Positions 24,236 to 33,560 of a DNA stretch of 64,000 nucleotides are shown here, piece after piece. The notes beneath the pieces were generated by a model. The model had not been told where the DNA came from. It ran no database searches and was given only the letters and a program-made list of their open reading frames with translations. The position numbers and the translations under genes were made by a program. The stretch is from the NCBI GenBank assembly GCA_007922225.1, contig ML679968.1, positions 7,990,075-8,054,074 of the forward strand. Reading direction: 5' to 3'. The stretch comes from Emydura subglobosa. Lineage: Eukaryota > Chordata > Testudines > Chelidae. Within the stretch, counting starts at the first letter, position 1, and each line of letters opens with the position of its first letter.

Positions 24236-25974
24236 TTAGTCAACATAATCTAAGTAGCTGCGGTACTCTTCTAGCCTCTGATCACTTGTAACAATATAGT
24301 TTGAATTCTCTGATTCTCCCTCCTTCCATGGTATATCTACAGGAATGGTCACCTTTAGTAACAGCCTTAGCTGGCTGTTTAATCCAGTCAGCAGCGTATA
24401 AAGATTTTCAGCAAACTAACAAAACATTGTGATCTGTATGTGTCTCCATTAGACTTTTTGCTAATTTATCCAACAAAAAATTGCTAGTTTTTCATGACCA
24501 ACATTTAAATCAGGGTCTGGCCCTTCACTCATATTCATGCTAAGACTGACTCTAATTAGTTTTTATCTTTTATTCTTATGAATGCCCCTAAGCATATTGT
24601 TGGTGGAGTCTGGTAAGAAATCTCTGATCTTCCAAGACTTAGAAGTAATACTTGTGCTTGTATCCTCTCTTTCGCTACCAGCTCTCAGGGCAGAACCTTC
24701 TAATTCTTCCAGATAAAGTTAAAAGAAAACTGTAGGGAAAAGCCCTGACACAAATGAAGTTAATGGGACTTTTGCCATTGACCTTCAGGGAGGCCAGGAT
24801 TTCACCCTTATAGCTTATTTATCATTTTTAATGACTTTTCCATACCATATAGCAACTTGTTCTATTGCAGCAGTTTTCCTTGCGGTGAAAATGAGGCAAA
24901 CAAGCCCCTGAATTCATATGTCATTGCCTTTGTTTGCTCTGCTGTTTTTATTGTCTAGTTTTCCAAAATGGACATGAAATGCTTGTGACAGGAAAGACTG
25001 GGGAATTCCAAATCTTCAGATTCATTAAACCCTCTATCTCCCATAGGGGTACAAGGAGCAAGGCTTTTCACATAAAATGCAAGTTAACCCAAACTGTCAG
25101 CTCTAGTCAATAAAAAGTGGGGGGTGGGAAGAACCCCCCGGCAACTCTAATGGTGACAGCAGCTGTCTCTTCATGTGGTGTTCATAAGATGCTGTACAGA
25201 ACAATTCTGAAAGAACAGCACTTAGGAACAAGTCATCTGTAAAAAAGCCTTATTTCCCTCCAGAATTTGCTCTAGGGACCTGTGAAATCTACTGTTGCTA
25301 GGGATGTCATCCCCACTTACCTTCCTCAGCTGGTGGAGAGAGAACTGTCGAGAGCGTCATTTTTGTGTGTAGGGGCCCTCCTCTGATATCAAGCAGGGTG
25401 CTGATTTAATTAAGGTATCACAGGAATATTTTTTGAGGAAAAACATTGCAGTTTGGGGGGGTCTTGCTAAATGAATAACAAAAGGCCTCAGGATGGCATC
25501 TTTTCCACACAATTCAGTATTTTTTTAAGAAATGGCCAAATACGGTAGTAGTTTATTAATTTTATAATAGACACAGATATGCTTCTATGCATTTAAAGTT
25601 TGGTTATAATACAATTGTTTATCCTCATAATCCTATACATAACATGTGATCTAAAATTGTTATGAAGCAGGTTATGTTTTTACATTGCCTTCTGGTGTGT
25701 AACTTGGTCTACTTTTGAGTCCGAGTCTAGGATCTGATTTTAAATATGTCTAGGGTTTTTATAAGATTAAATCTACTTTTTTCTGCAAGGATATTATGTG
25801 GTGAGAAGCCAGCTGAGAGGTAGGCTCGGCCTATATGACTTGAGCCTATCTGAGCTGAGCACTTTTGAGTTCTAATTGTGTAGTTCAGGGAAAGTCCCCT
25901 AAGCTAAAATTTTTAAATATGTTCACTAACTTGGAGTACAAGAAGCTTTGGATGCCCAATAGGAGACACCTAAG
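24236..25974. other. No gene; one palindrome-family fragment
   Basis: 24745-24812 contains 'cattgaccttcagggag' followed by 'gccaggatttcaccc', a copy of the short palindrome family. The rest is AT-rich and unassigned. Confidence 0.5.
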
Positions 25975-26055
25975 GGCCAATTTTCAGAGGCGCTGAGCAT
26001 CTGAAAACTTTACTGATTTCAATAGTTGTGGATGATCAGCACATCTGAAACAATC
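25975..26055. repeat. Short palindromic MITE fragment
   Basis: 'ttttcagaggcgctgagcat' is mirrored by 'gatcagcacatctgaaa' around 'tgatttcaatagttgtgg'. It is the same class of centre-symmetric repeat as 9846-9930 but with different arms. Confidence 0.55.
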
Positions 26056-26117
26056 ATAAGTATATCAGGGCACATCTCTCAAAACCTGCAACATACAAAA
26101 TTAGTGATCACTTTTGA

Positions 26118-26285
26118 AAATGTAAGCCTTAGCCTGTATGCCTCATATTCTGATCTATAAACTGGGGATAATGATGCTTACCATGTTGTAGGGATGCTAT
26201 GAAGATTGTTTGGCTAACGTATTTTTACAGCACATTTGGTAAGTTATGCATTTAGACATGATTATAAGAGTTAAGTATTATTATC
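26118..26285 (+). mobile_element. MIR-like SINE, 3' half
   Basis: 'ctataaactggggataatga' followed by 'tgcttaccatgttgtagg', 'gatgctatgaagattg' and a tail ending 'aagtattattatc' follows the order of the MIR 3' half and tail. The tRNA-related head is not recognisable. Confidence 0.7.
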
Positions 26286-26470
26286 AGTACTTTTAATAAC
26301 TCCTCAATTTACTATCCTGAAGTGCATGACAGAGGTAATCGGGAGGATCCATGAGCAAAAGTTTTTATCTCCACCATTTATTTTTATTGCTCAGTAGAGG
26401 GCCTGTTCTCTTGTCCTGGCAAGACTTTTACGTAAGTATTTACTGCTGTATTGTCTTTGAAAATGTTGGG

Positions 26471-26578
26471 TGGGATTTTCAAGAGCACTGTGTGTGGCCT
26501 AACCTTGCTCCCACTGAAGTTGTTGGAAGTGTTACCACTGCAGATTTAGGTCATTTCTCAGCACTTTTGAAAATTGCA
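26471..26578. repeat. Short palindromic MITE fragment
   Basis: 'gggattttcaagagcact' on the left mirrors 'cagcacttttgaaaatt' on the right, with 'ctcccactgaagttgttgg' in the centre. Confidence 0.5.
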
Positions 26579-26804
26579 TTCTAGCCAGTTTCAAGAAGGA
26601 CTTCTTGGAAATTACAGAATTTTTTTTACAAACATCTGCAAAATGTGGCTTATGAAAAATAAGTCAGGCTCTATTCCCTCTAATACTTTTCTTGTTGTTA
26701 GAATAAAAGATAGTATCACCAGATTTACTTTCTGAAGGGTAGAACTGGTGCAGGGTGATGTCTGCAGAGTGTGCTGTGGATTTCTTGCTGGTCTAAGAGT
26801 GACT

Positions 26805-27275
26805 CATAGATTCTAAGATCAGAAGGGACCAATATGATTATCTAGTCTGACCTCCTGCACAATGCAGGTCACAGAACTTCACCCACCCACTCCTGTAATA
26901 AACCTCTAACCTATGAGTGAGTTATTAAAGACCTCAAATCATAGTTTAAAGACTTTAAGGTACAGAGAATCCAACAGCAAGTGAGCCATGCTCCATGTTA
27001 CAGAGGAAAGCGAAAAATCCCCAGAGCCTTTGCCAATCTGCCCGGGGGGAAAATGCCTTTCCGACCCCAAATATGGCAATCAATTAAATCCTGAGCATGT
27101 GGGCAAGACTCACCAGCCAGATACCCAAGAAAGAACTCTCTGTAATAACTCAGAACCCACCCCATCTAACATCCCTTCACAGGCCATTGGCATATCTACC
27201 ACCAGCAGTCAAAGATTAGTCAATTGCCAAACTAAGCTGTCCCATAATACCCTCCCCTCCATACATTTATCTAGT
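26805..27275 (-). other. CR1 3' UTR
   Basis: Non-coding 3' end of the CR1. On the plus strand it shows 'agaagggaccaatatgatta', 'ctagtctgacctcctgcac' and 'cctttccgaccccaaata', all familiar CR1 3' UTR wording. The terminal 'tcatagattct' is the degenerate end of the CR1 octamer tail. Confidence 0.8.
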
Positions 27276-27960
27276 TCAGTTTTGAAGCCAGCTAGGTTTT
27301 TTTGCCCCTACTGCTCCCCTTGGAAGGCTATTCCAGAACTTCATTCCTTTGATGGTTAGAAACCTGCATCTAATTTCAAGCCTAAACTTGCTGATAGTCG
27401 TTCTATATCCATTTATTCTTGTGTCCACATTGGTGCTGAACTTAAATAATTTCTCTCCCTCCCTAGTATTTATCCCTCTGATGTATTTATAGAGAGCAAT
27501 CATATCCCCTTCAACCTTCTTTTGGTTAGGTTAAAGAAGCCAAGCTCTTTGAGTCGCCTCTCATAAGGCAGGTTTTCCATTCCGCGGATCATCTAGTAGC
27601 CCTTCTCTGCACCTGTTCCAGTTTGAATTAATCTTTCTTAAACATGGGGGACCAGAATTGCATACAGTATTCCAGATGTGGTCTGACCAGCACCTTGTAT
27701 AACAGTACTAACATCTCCTTATCTCTACAGGAAATATCTCGTCTGATGCATCCAAGGACTGCATTAGCTTTTTTTCACAGCCACATCTGAGTGGCAGCCC
27801 ATAGTCATCCTGTGATCAACCAATATGCCCAGGTCCTTCTCCTTCTCTGTCACTTCCAACTGATGTGTCCCCAGTTTATAGCAGAAATTTTTGTTATTAG
27901 TCCCTAAATGCATGACCTTGTACTTTCCACTATTAAATTTCATCCTATTTCTTCCATGTA
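27276..27960 (-). pseudogene. CR1 ORF2 C-terminal part (thumb and C-terminus)
   Basis: Minus-strand translation shows CR1 ORF2 C-terminal wording in several frames: 'KFNSGKYKVMHLG' near the right edge, 'LGTHQLEVTEKEKDLGILVD', then '[20 protein letters not shown]', and finally 'IALYKYIRGINTREGEK' running to a stop at 27276. Frame changes and stops between these blocks show decay. The segment follows the polymerase palm. The preceding catalytic FADD box is not visible and should fall in the missing stretch between 27960 and 30307. Confidence 0.8.
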
Positions 27961-28010
27961 GAAGAGTTCCAGAGGGGTAGCTGTGTTAGTCTGTATACAG
28001 CAAAAACAAC
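27961..28010. repeat. Edge of an unidentified repeat at the assembly gap
   Basis: 'agaggggtagctgtgttagt' followed by 'ctgtatacagcaaaaacaac' breaks CR1 colinearity and runs into the N block. I recall this text as one end of an abundant reptile repeat but cannot name it with certainty. It implies a second insertion next to the Gypsy element. Confidence 0.5.
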
Positions 28011-28410
28011 NNNNNNNNNNNNNNNNNNNNNNNNNNNNNNNNNNNNNNNNNNNNNNNNNNNNNNNNNNNNNNNNNNNNNNNNNNNNNNNNNNNNNNNNNN
28101 NNNNNNNNNNNNNNNNNNNNNNNNNNNNNNNNNNNNNNNNNNNNNNNNNNNNNNNNNNNNNNNNNNNNNNNNNNNNNNNNNNNNNNNNNNNNNNNNNNNN
28201 NNNNNNNNNNNNNNNNNNNNNNNNNNNNNNNNNNNNNNNNNNNNNNNNNNNNNNNNNNNNNNNNNNNNNNNNNNNNNNNNNNNNNNNNNNNNNNNNNNNN
28301 NNNNNNNNNNNNNNNNNNNNNNNNNNNNNNNNNNNNNNNNNNNNNNNNNNNNNNNNNNNNNNNNNNNNNNNNNNNNNNNNNNNNNNNNNNNNNNNNNNNN
28401 NNNNNNNNNN
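28011..28410. other. Assembly gap (400 N)
   Basis: Unsequenced. By colinearity it should contain most of the Gypsy 3' LTR (about 520 bp), roughly 250-300 bp of CR1 reverse transcriptase including the active-site box, and the rest of the repeat seen at 27961-28010. That is more than 400 bp, so the gap length is probably nominal or too short, unless parts are deleted. Confidence 0.9.
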
Positions 28411-28456
28411 TCCCATCCAGCACTCTTCTACTGCCTTCTGCCTTCACCATATCACA
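28411..28456 (-). repeat. Gypsy 3' LTR, first 46 bases
   Basis: Reads TGTGATATGGTGAAGG on the minus strand and is identical, base for base, to 30261-30306. The remainder is lost in the gap. Confidence 0.9.
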
Positions 28457-29525
28457 CATCCCCCCCCCCCTGCTCAACACCATGGGGTTGGGCTACTTGG
28501 GACGTAAGGCAGTGCTTGCGCGACAGGGCGTCAGCGTTGCCATGTTGGCTGCCGGCCCTATGCTGCACCCGGAAGTGGAAAGGCTGCAGGGAGAGGAACC
28601 ATCGGGTGACACGCGCATTCTTCTCCTTGTTGGTGTGCATCCACCGGAGTGGGGCGTGGTCCGTCACCAAGGTGAAACGTCTCCCCAGGAGGTAGTACCT
28701 GAGGGTTTCCATGGCCCACTTAATCGCCAGACATTCTTTCTCGACCACTGTGTACCTCTGCTCCCTGGGGAGGAGTTTCCTGCTAAGATACAGGATCGGG
28801 TGTTCTTCGCTGCCAACTAGCTGTGTGAGTACAGCCCCTAGTCCTGTCTCGGAGGCATCCGTCTGGAGGATGAAGTCCTTGTCAAAGTCTGGGGTAATCA
28901 GTACCGGGTGGCCACAAAGGGCTGACCGTAGGTCTAGGAACGCTCTTTCAGCCGCGTCAGTCCATTTCACTATATCTGGGCCCCGAGCTTTTATGAGGTC
29001 AGTTAAGGGCCCTGCTCTAGCAGCAAAGTGGGAAATAAACCTCCTATAATAGCCCACGATCCCTAAGAACGCCCTGACCTGTTTCTTGCGGACCGGTCGG
29101 GGCCAAGCCCGGATGGCCTCCACCTTGTCCCACTGGGGCTTGACCAGGCCTCTCCCTACCACGTAGCCCAGGTATTTGGCCTCAGCCAGTCCTATCGCAC
29201 ACTTAGCCGGGTTTGCCGTGAGGCCAGCTTTCCGGAGGGAGTCGAGCACCGCCTCCACTTTCCCCAGGTGCGTTTCCCAGTCGGGGCTATGGATGACCAC
29301 ATCATCCAGGTAGGCGGCTGCATACTTGGTGTGGGGTCGCAGTAGGTGGTCCATCAACCTCTGGAAGGTTGCGGGGGCCCCATGGAGTCCGAAGGGGAGG
29401 ACGGTATATTGAAACAGGCCGTCAGGTGTGGAGAAGGCGGTCTTCTCTTTGGCATCTTTGGCTAGGGAGATCTGCCAGTAGCCCTTTGTCAGGTCCAGGG
29501 TGGTCAGGTAGCGGGCCTTGCCCAA
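28452..29525 (-). CDS. pol: Gypsy Pol fragment: reverse transcriptase and RNase H
   Basis: The open frame is 357 codons; the listed first codon is TTG and is not a real start. RT converts element RNA to cDNA and RNase H removes the RNA. RT: 'TTLDLTKGYWQI' (8-19, first catalytic Asp at 11), 'LPFGLHGAPATFQ' (43-55), and the active-site box YLDD (72-75). A Gypsy-type connector 'FLGIVGYYRRFISHF' spans 153-167. RNase H: 'QTDASETGLGAVL' (Asp 223), 'EKECLAI' (Glu 264), 'TDHAPL' (Asp 289) and 'NADALSR' (Asp 332), so all four catalytic positions look intact. After this come about 20 residues, and the TGA stop lies within the first bases of the 3' LTR. No integrase follows. The same frame continues 5' to an in-frame TGA at 29592-29594, so the copy is not coding-competent. 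Confidence 0.9.
   Translation of the reverse strand: MGKARYLTTLDLTKGYWQISLAKDAKEKTAFSTPDGLFQYTVLPFGLHGAPATFQRLMDHLLRPHTKYAAAYLDDVVIHSPDWETHLGKVEAVLDSLRKAGLTANPAKCAIGLAEAKYLGYVVGRGLVKPQWDKVEAIRAWPRPVRKKQVRAFLGIVGYYRRFISHFAARAGPLTDLIKARGPDIVKWTDAAERAFLDLRSALCGHPVLITPDFDKDFILQTDASETGLGAVLTQLVGSEEHPILYLSRKLLPREQRYTVVEKECLAIKWAMETLRYYLLGRRFTLVTDHAPLRWMHTNKEKNARVTRWFLSLQPFHFRVQHRAGSQHGNADALSRKHCLTSQVAQPHGVEQGGGDV
28461..28470 (-). other. Polypurine tract of the Gypsy element
   Basis: Ten consecutive G on the minus strand, followed by 'gatg' and the 3' LTR start TGTGAT. The tract primes plus-strand DNA synthesis in LTR retrotransposons. It also encodes the glycines at the Pol C-terminus, so coding and priming sequence overlap. 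Confidence 0.75.
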
Positions 29526-29720
29526 CTGATCTACTAGCTCATCAATACGGGGGATTGGGTAGGCATCGAATTTGGATACCTCGTTCAGCTTTCAGAAGTC
29601 ATTGCAGAAGCGCAGGGTACCGTCAGGCTTGGGGACTAGGACTATTGGGCTGGACCACTGGCTGTGGGACTCTTCAATTACCCCGAGCTCCAACATCCTT
29701 CTTACCTCCTTCCTAATCTC
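29526..29720 (-). pseudogene. Upstream RT remnant with in-frame stop
   Basis: In the same frame as the downstream RT, this part encodes 'EIRKEVRRMLELGVIEES', then 'SQWSSPIVLVPKPDGTLRFC', an in-frame TGA (29592-29594), and 'AYPIPRIDELVDQ'. These are the N-terminal fingers of a Gypsy RT. The sequence starts immediately after the primer-binding site, so gag, protease and the beginning of pol are deleted at about 29720. Confidence 0.85.
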
Positions 29721-29738
29721 ATCCCTCTTCTGACACCA
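29721..29738 (-). other. Gypsy primer-binding site, tRNA-Leu type
   Basis: Minus-strand TGGTGTCAGAAGAGGGAT lies two bases after the LTR end GCCACA. It matches 16 of 18 positions of the sequence complementary to the 3' end of a vertebrate tRNA-Leu (my recollection of that tRNA), with the diagnostic TGG start. This fixes the 5' LTR boundary. Confidence 0.75.
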
Positions 29739-29740
29739 CG

Positions 29741-30306
29741 TGTGGCTGATGGCCGGCTTCCCTCAGTGGGTCTCGCACCTTCCTGCTTGTAGTGGGCCAG
29801 GAAGTTGCCCATCACCCCGTCTTCCCACAGGGAGGGGGTAGGGACCCGGACCCACCCGCTCCTCCGGGTCCCAGCCCAGGGGCCCTATAAGAAGCAGCTA
29901 TGTGCTGCTGGTACTGCTTTCCAGACGGCACACTCTTCCCCTGGGCTAATTTTCCCCCTCCTTCAGTCCTTCTGGCTTCTGGAGCTGGTACCTTCCTCCT
30001 CACTGCTCCACCACAGCGCTCTGCTCACCAGCTCGTTCCTCGGCACAGCTCCGTACTCCTATCACCACCGCTCAGCACTCCTCTCACCTCACCACAGCAC
30101 TCCTACTTCCTCCAGCTCGTGCACTGTGTGTTTGGGGCGGAGCCCTTTTATGGAGCACCTGGCTGATCACTAATCAGCCTCAGCTGCTCCTAATTGCCCC
30201 CAGTGGTTCTGAGTGAATCAGCAGGGAACAAAGCCCGGAGCATTCTGGGGCTCACATATCTCCCATCCAGCACTCTTCTACTGCCTTCTGCCTTCACCAT
30301 ATCACA
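29741..30306 (-). mobile_element. Gypsy 5' LTR, 566 bp
   Basis: Starts TGTGATATGG and ends TCAGCCACA on the minus strand. It contains a TATA-like 'ataaaag' (30145-30151) with a GC-rich 'ccgcccc' just downstream. It is related to the solo LTRs at 13.4 and 55.6 kb: 'tccagcactcttc' near the right end of the plus-strand sequence is shared with the latter, and the length equals the former within 4 bp. Confidence 0.85.
30145..30151 (-). promoter_or_regulatory. TATA-like box in the Gypsy 5' LTR
   Basis: Minus-strand 'ataaaag', about 155 bases from the LTR start. A comparable 'ataaag' sits at 56169-56174 in the solo LTR. It is likely the U3 core promoter. Confidence 0.5.
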
Positions 30307-31055
30307 CCACCTTTCAATTTTCATATTAATCCCCATCTTTTCCAATTTAACTAATAATTCCCCATGTGGAACCATATCAAATGCCTTACTGCAATCTAGG
30401 TAAATTAGATCCACTGTATTCCCTTTGTCTAAAAGGTCTGTTATCTTCTCAAAAAAAGGAGATCAGGTTGGTCTGACACGATCTACCTTTTGTAAAGCCA
30501 TGTTGTATTTTATGCCAATTACCATTAACCTCAATGTCCTTAACTATTTTCTCTTTCAAAATTTTTTCCAAGACCTTGCATACTACTGAGATCAAACTAA
30601 CAGTCCTGTAGTTACCCGGATCACTTTTTCTCCCTTTCTTAAAAATAGGAACTCTGTTAGCAATGCTCCAGTCATATGGTACAGACCCTGAGTTTACAGA
30701 TTAACTTAAAAATCCTTGCTAGTGGGTTTACTATTTCATTTGCTAGTTCCTTTATTATTCTTGGATGGAGATTATCTGGCCCACCCAATTTAGTCCCATT
30801 AAACTGTTCGAGTTTGGCTTCTACCTCGGATGTGGTAACTTCTATCTCCATATCCTCATTCCCATTAGCCAGCCTACCACTATCCCCAAGATCATCATTA
30901 GCCTCATTAAAAATGGAGGCAAAGTATTTTTTTAGATATTTGGCCATGCCTAGATTATCCTTAACCTCCACCCCATTCTCAGTGCTTAGCGGTCCCACTT
31001 CTTCTTTCTTGGTTTTCTTCCTATTTATATGGCTATAGAACCTTATACTTTGCAA
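30307..31055 (-). pseudogene. CR1 ORF2 reverse transcriptase, N-terminal half
   Basis: Minus-strand blocks in order: 'KYLKKYFASIFNEANDDLG', 'EAKLEQFNGTKLGGPDNLHP', 'RIIKELANEIVNPLARIF' (RT fingers), then after frameshifts 'DLIYLDCSKAFDMVPH' (RT motif A with the catalytic Asp in FD) and 'ELLVKLEKMGINMKIERW', where the Gypsy LTR interrupts. The motif order agrees with non-LTR RTs of the CR1 clade. At least two frame changes show that it is dead. Confidence 0.85.
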
Positions 31056-32030
31056 GGTCCAACTCTACTTGGCTTTTGGCCTTTCTCACTTTATCTCTAT
31101 ATGTTCTGACCTCCAAGAGGTAGCTTTCCCTGCTGATCCGTCCCATCTTTCACTCCTTGTAGGCTTTCTGCTTTCTCTTAATCACGTGTCTGAGATGCTT
31201 ACTCATCCAGCTTGGTCTACAACACTTGCCTATGAATTTTTTCCTCTTCTTTGGAATGTAGGTTTCAGATAGTTCCTGCAACTTTAACTTGAAGTAATTC
31301 CAAGCCTCCTCTACATTTAGATCCATGAGTTCTTCAGTCCAGTCCACTTCCCCAACTAATTCCCTTAATTTTTTAAAGATAGCCCTTTTGAAGTCAAAGA
31401 CCCTAGTCACAGATCTATTTTTGTTTATCCTTCCATTTAGTTTGAACTGAATTAGCTCATGGTCACTCAAATCAAGGTTGTCTCCTACAACCAGTTCTTC
31501 TATGAGGTCCTCACTACTCACCAATACCAAATCTAAAATGGCATCCCCTCTTCTTGGTTCAGTAACTATTTGGTGAAGGAATCCGTCAGTTATCACATCT
31601 AGAAAAATCTGGGCCCTTTTATTACTACTAGCATTTGTCCTCCAGTCTATAAATGGGAAGTTAAAGTCTCTCATAATCACACAATTCCCAGTAGTATTTA
31701 CTTCATTAAAAGCCTTAAAGAGGTCTCTATCCATGTACAAATCAGATCCCAGTTTTCTGTAGCACACCCCAAGCACTAGCCCAGGGGAAACTCTAGTAGT
31801 TTTCTTTCCTAATGTGGTTTTACCCAGACAGACTCTGTCTTATCAATTCCATCACTTCTAATTTCTGTACCGTCTACCACTTCATTGATACAATGCTTCC
31901 CCACCACCTTTGCCTTTATATCTGTCCTTCCTAAACAGCACATGCCCTTCAATACACGTACATCTTCCTCTTAATGTCCTTTCTGCTCCCCACTGCTGTG
32001 TCCTTTCTTATTTCATTTTCCTCCCTCTCA
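31056..32030 (-). pseudogene. CR1 ORF2 endonuclease (EEP/APE-like)
   Basis: The best frame is minus 31776-31150 (208 codons): 'VLGVCYRKL'-type start, 'NCVIMRDFNFPFIDWR' (the usual GDFN box with Gly replaced by Arg), 'DAILDLVLVS', and 'LDLSDHELIQFKL' (the SDH catalytic box intact). Further 5', decayed 'RKDRYKGKGGG' wording with stops is visible near 31.9 kb. The enzyme nicks target DNA to start target-primed reverse transcription (family knowledge). The Gly to Arg change and the stops argue against function. Confidence 0.8.
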
Positions 32031-32088
32031 AAGATAAAATCAGGCATGGAGATTACCTGGGCATCTCCCTACCATTGCCTCCAACTCC

Positions 32089-33200
32089 CTAGTGTAAAGC
32101 TCTATTAATCATTTGTGCTAGCCTCCATCCTAGAAGTGTCTTTCCCTCCCTACTCAGGTGAAGTCCATCCCAAGAGAACAGTCCTCTGTCCATGAATGCC
32201 TCCCAGTGACCATACTTTCCAAAGCAATCCTTATAGCACCACTGCCTGAGCCATCTGTTGATCATCAGAATCTTGTCACACCTCTTTTGTTCTCCTCTAG
32301 GGACAGGCAGAATCCCACTGGAAGTCACCTGAGCCTTTATTTCCTTAAGAGTCTTCCCCAGCCTGGCATAGTCTTCTTTGATATGTTTCAGCAAGAATCT
32401 AGCTATATCTTTTGTACCCACATGAAGGAAATCAGTGGATTCTTTCCCGCTCCCATTAGGATCCTCTTCAGCCTCAGGTCCACATCTCGTATCTTAGCAT
32501 CCGGCAGACAGCACACCCTTCTGTTCTCCGGATCAGCTCTGGTCACAGGCCTGTCTGTTCTTCTCAGCAGGGAGTCCCCAATCATTTAGACCTACATTTT
32601 CCTGGTAACAGTGCAATTCTCCAGCCTATCTTCTGTTCGTTCTGGCTGCAAGTCATCTTATCTACTATTCTCCTTTGCAATTCTCTGCAACTGCTCCTGA
32701 ATCCTCCTGGGACTCTTATTTGGTGGTATCTCCATTGGTTCAACCACTACTTGTATAGGGCTAGCTACCCTTCTCTTCTTCCTTGCCCTCCCACCTTCAG
32801 TAACCACCTGCTGTGCCCCTTCTTCATTTTCCAACTCCGCAAACCTGTTTCTGAGCTCTATTTCTCCTTCACTCCCTCATCTTTTCCTCTGTCGGGTTCT
32901 CACAATCACATGCTTCCACTGGCCTCTTTCCTCACCCAGCATTCTCCCTTCAGAGTTCATTGGTACTGCTTCCATCTGCAAGTCTGAGTTTTCTCCCTTC
33001 AGCCTCCTCATTCCTTTGTGCCATCATCTGCTCGAACCACCTTCTAAACTCAACCAGAGTTTCCACCTGCATCTCCAACCCTCAAATCTTCTTTTCCATC
33101 AGCTCTGAGGTGGCACTTCATACAAATGAAGCTCTTTTAAGGTACCCCCTCCAGGATCATGTACATCCAATCATCTTCACTGCTTGAGTGACTACCACTA
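32089..33200 (-). pseudogene. CR1 ORF1 with SGNH-esterase domain
   Basis: Two adjoining minus-strand frames make up the domain. The first (32585-32403) has 'MIGDSLLRRTDRPVTR' (block I, catalytic Ser in GDS), then 'VCCLPDAKIRDV'. After a frameshift near 32410 the second (to 32089) has 'GTKDIARFLLKHIKEDY' (block III, usually GTND), 'SSGILPVPRG', and 'DGLHLSREGKTLLGWRLAQM' (block V with Asp and His). This is the ORF1 esterase known in CR1 and L3 LINEs. Upstream to about 33.2 kb is charged, glutamate-rich sequence with stops, fitting the ORF1 N-terminus. The exact role of the esterase in retrotransposition is not settled. Confidence 0.8.
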
Positions 33201-33540
33201 CTGCCTCTGTATCTGTCATAGCCTTTCCCCTATTTCCTGTCAGGGAGAGACACAAAAACAAAACAAAAAACCCACCAAAACAACCCCAACGAGCACCCCA
33301 ACAATACCAGAATACCACACACTCCCTCCCCAAACTCCCACTCAAACTCCCCTGTTTTCAGCTCTCTTTCCTGGTTCTTGTGCCGCTGCCTGATTGAGTG
33401 GCTGTCTTTATAGGCCCACTAATTAGGGTCAGCTGATCTCATTACACCACGCAGTTCCCTGCAAACTGAAGGGGAAAAAAACCAAAAAAACCCAAAAACC
33501 AAAGACACACAACTCCACAAAACTCACCCCCTACCCGTAA
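33201..33540 (-). other. CR1 5' UTR
   Basis: GC- and C/A-rich non-coding sequence upstream of ORF1, including 'cacaaaaacaaaac' and 'ctataaagacagcc' on the minus strand. It matches in character the 5' end of the second CR1 at 46.09-46.42 kb ('ccctgttttcag' / 'cccctgtttgcag'). The precise 5' end is uncertain. Confidence 0.55.
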
Positions 33541-33560
33541 GGACCACTCAAACTGGTTAA

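Larger units (their letters stand above)
28411..30306 (-). mobile_element. Internally deleted Ty3/Gypsy retrotransposon
   Basis: Minus-strand order: 5' LTR (30306 to 29741), two-base spacer, primer-binding site (29738-29721), RT-RNase H frame (about 29720 to 28452), polypurine tract (28470-28461) and 3' LTR starting at 28456, cut by the gap after 46 bases. Those 46 bases are identical to the start of the 5' LTR. Gag, protease, the N-terminal end of RT and any upstream gene are missing: RT sequence begins directly after the primer-binding site. No integrase lies between RNase H and the 3' LTR. It is nested in the CR1 and is CpG-richer and less decayed, so it is younger. Confidence 0.88.
26805..33540 (-). 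mobile_element. Nearly full-length CR1 LINE, interrupted by a Gypsy element
   Basis: Read on the minus strand, this CR1 runs 5' UTR (about 33.2-33.5 kb), ORF1 (about 32.09-33.2 kb), ORF2 endonuclease (about 31.1-32.0 kb), reverse transcriptase (about 31.05 kb leftwards) and 3' UTR ending at 26805 ('agaatctatgagt', a CR1-type terminus). Without the insert at 27961-30306 it is about 4.4 kb, close to the usual full length of CR1 (about 4.5 kb). The frames are broken by frameshifts and stops, so the copy is dead. CR1 moves by target-primed reverse transcription, and most copies are 5' truncated, so a near-complete copy is uncommon. Confidence 0.85.

Noticed and set aside
28482..29716. Plus-strand frames of 112-115 codons
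   Set aside because: Antisense shadows of the Gypsy RT-RNase H frame, kept open by its high GC content.
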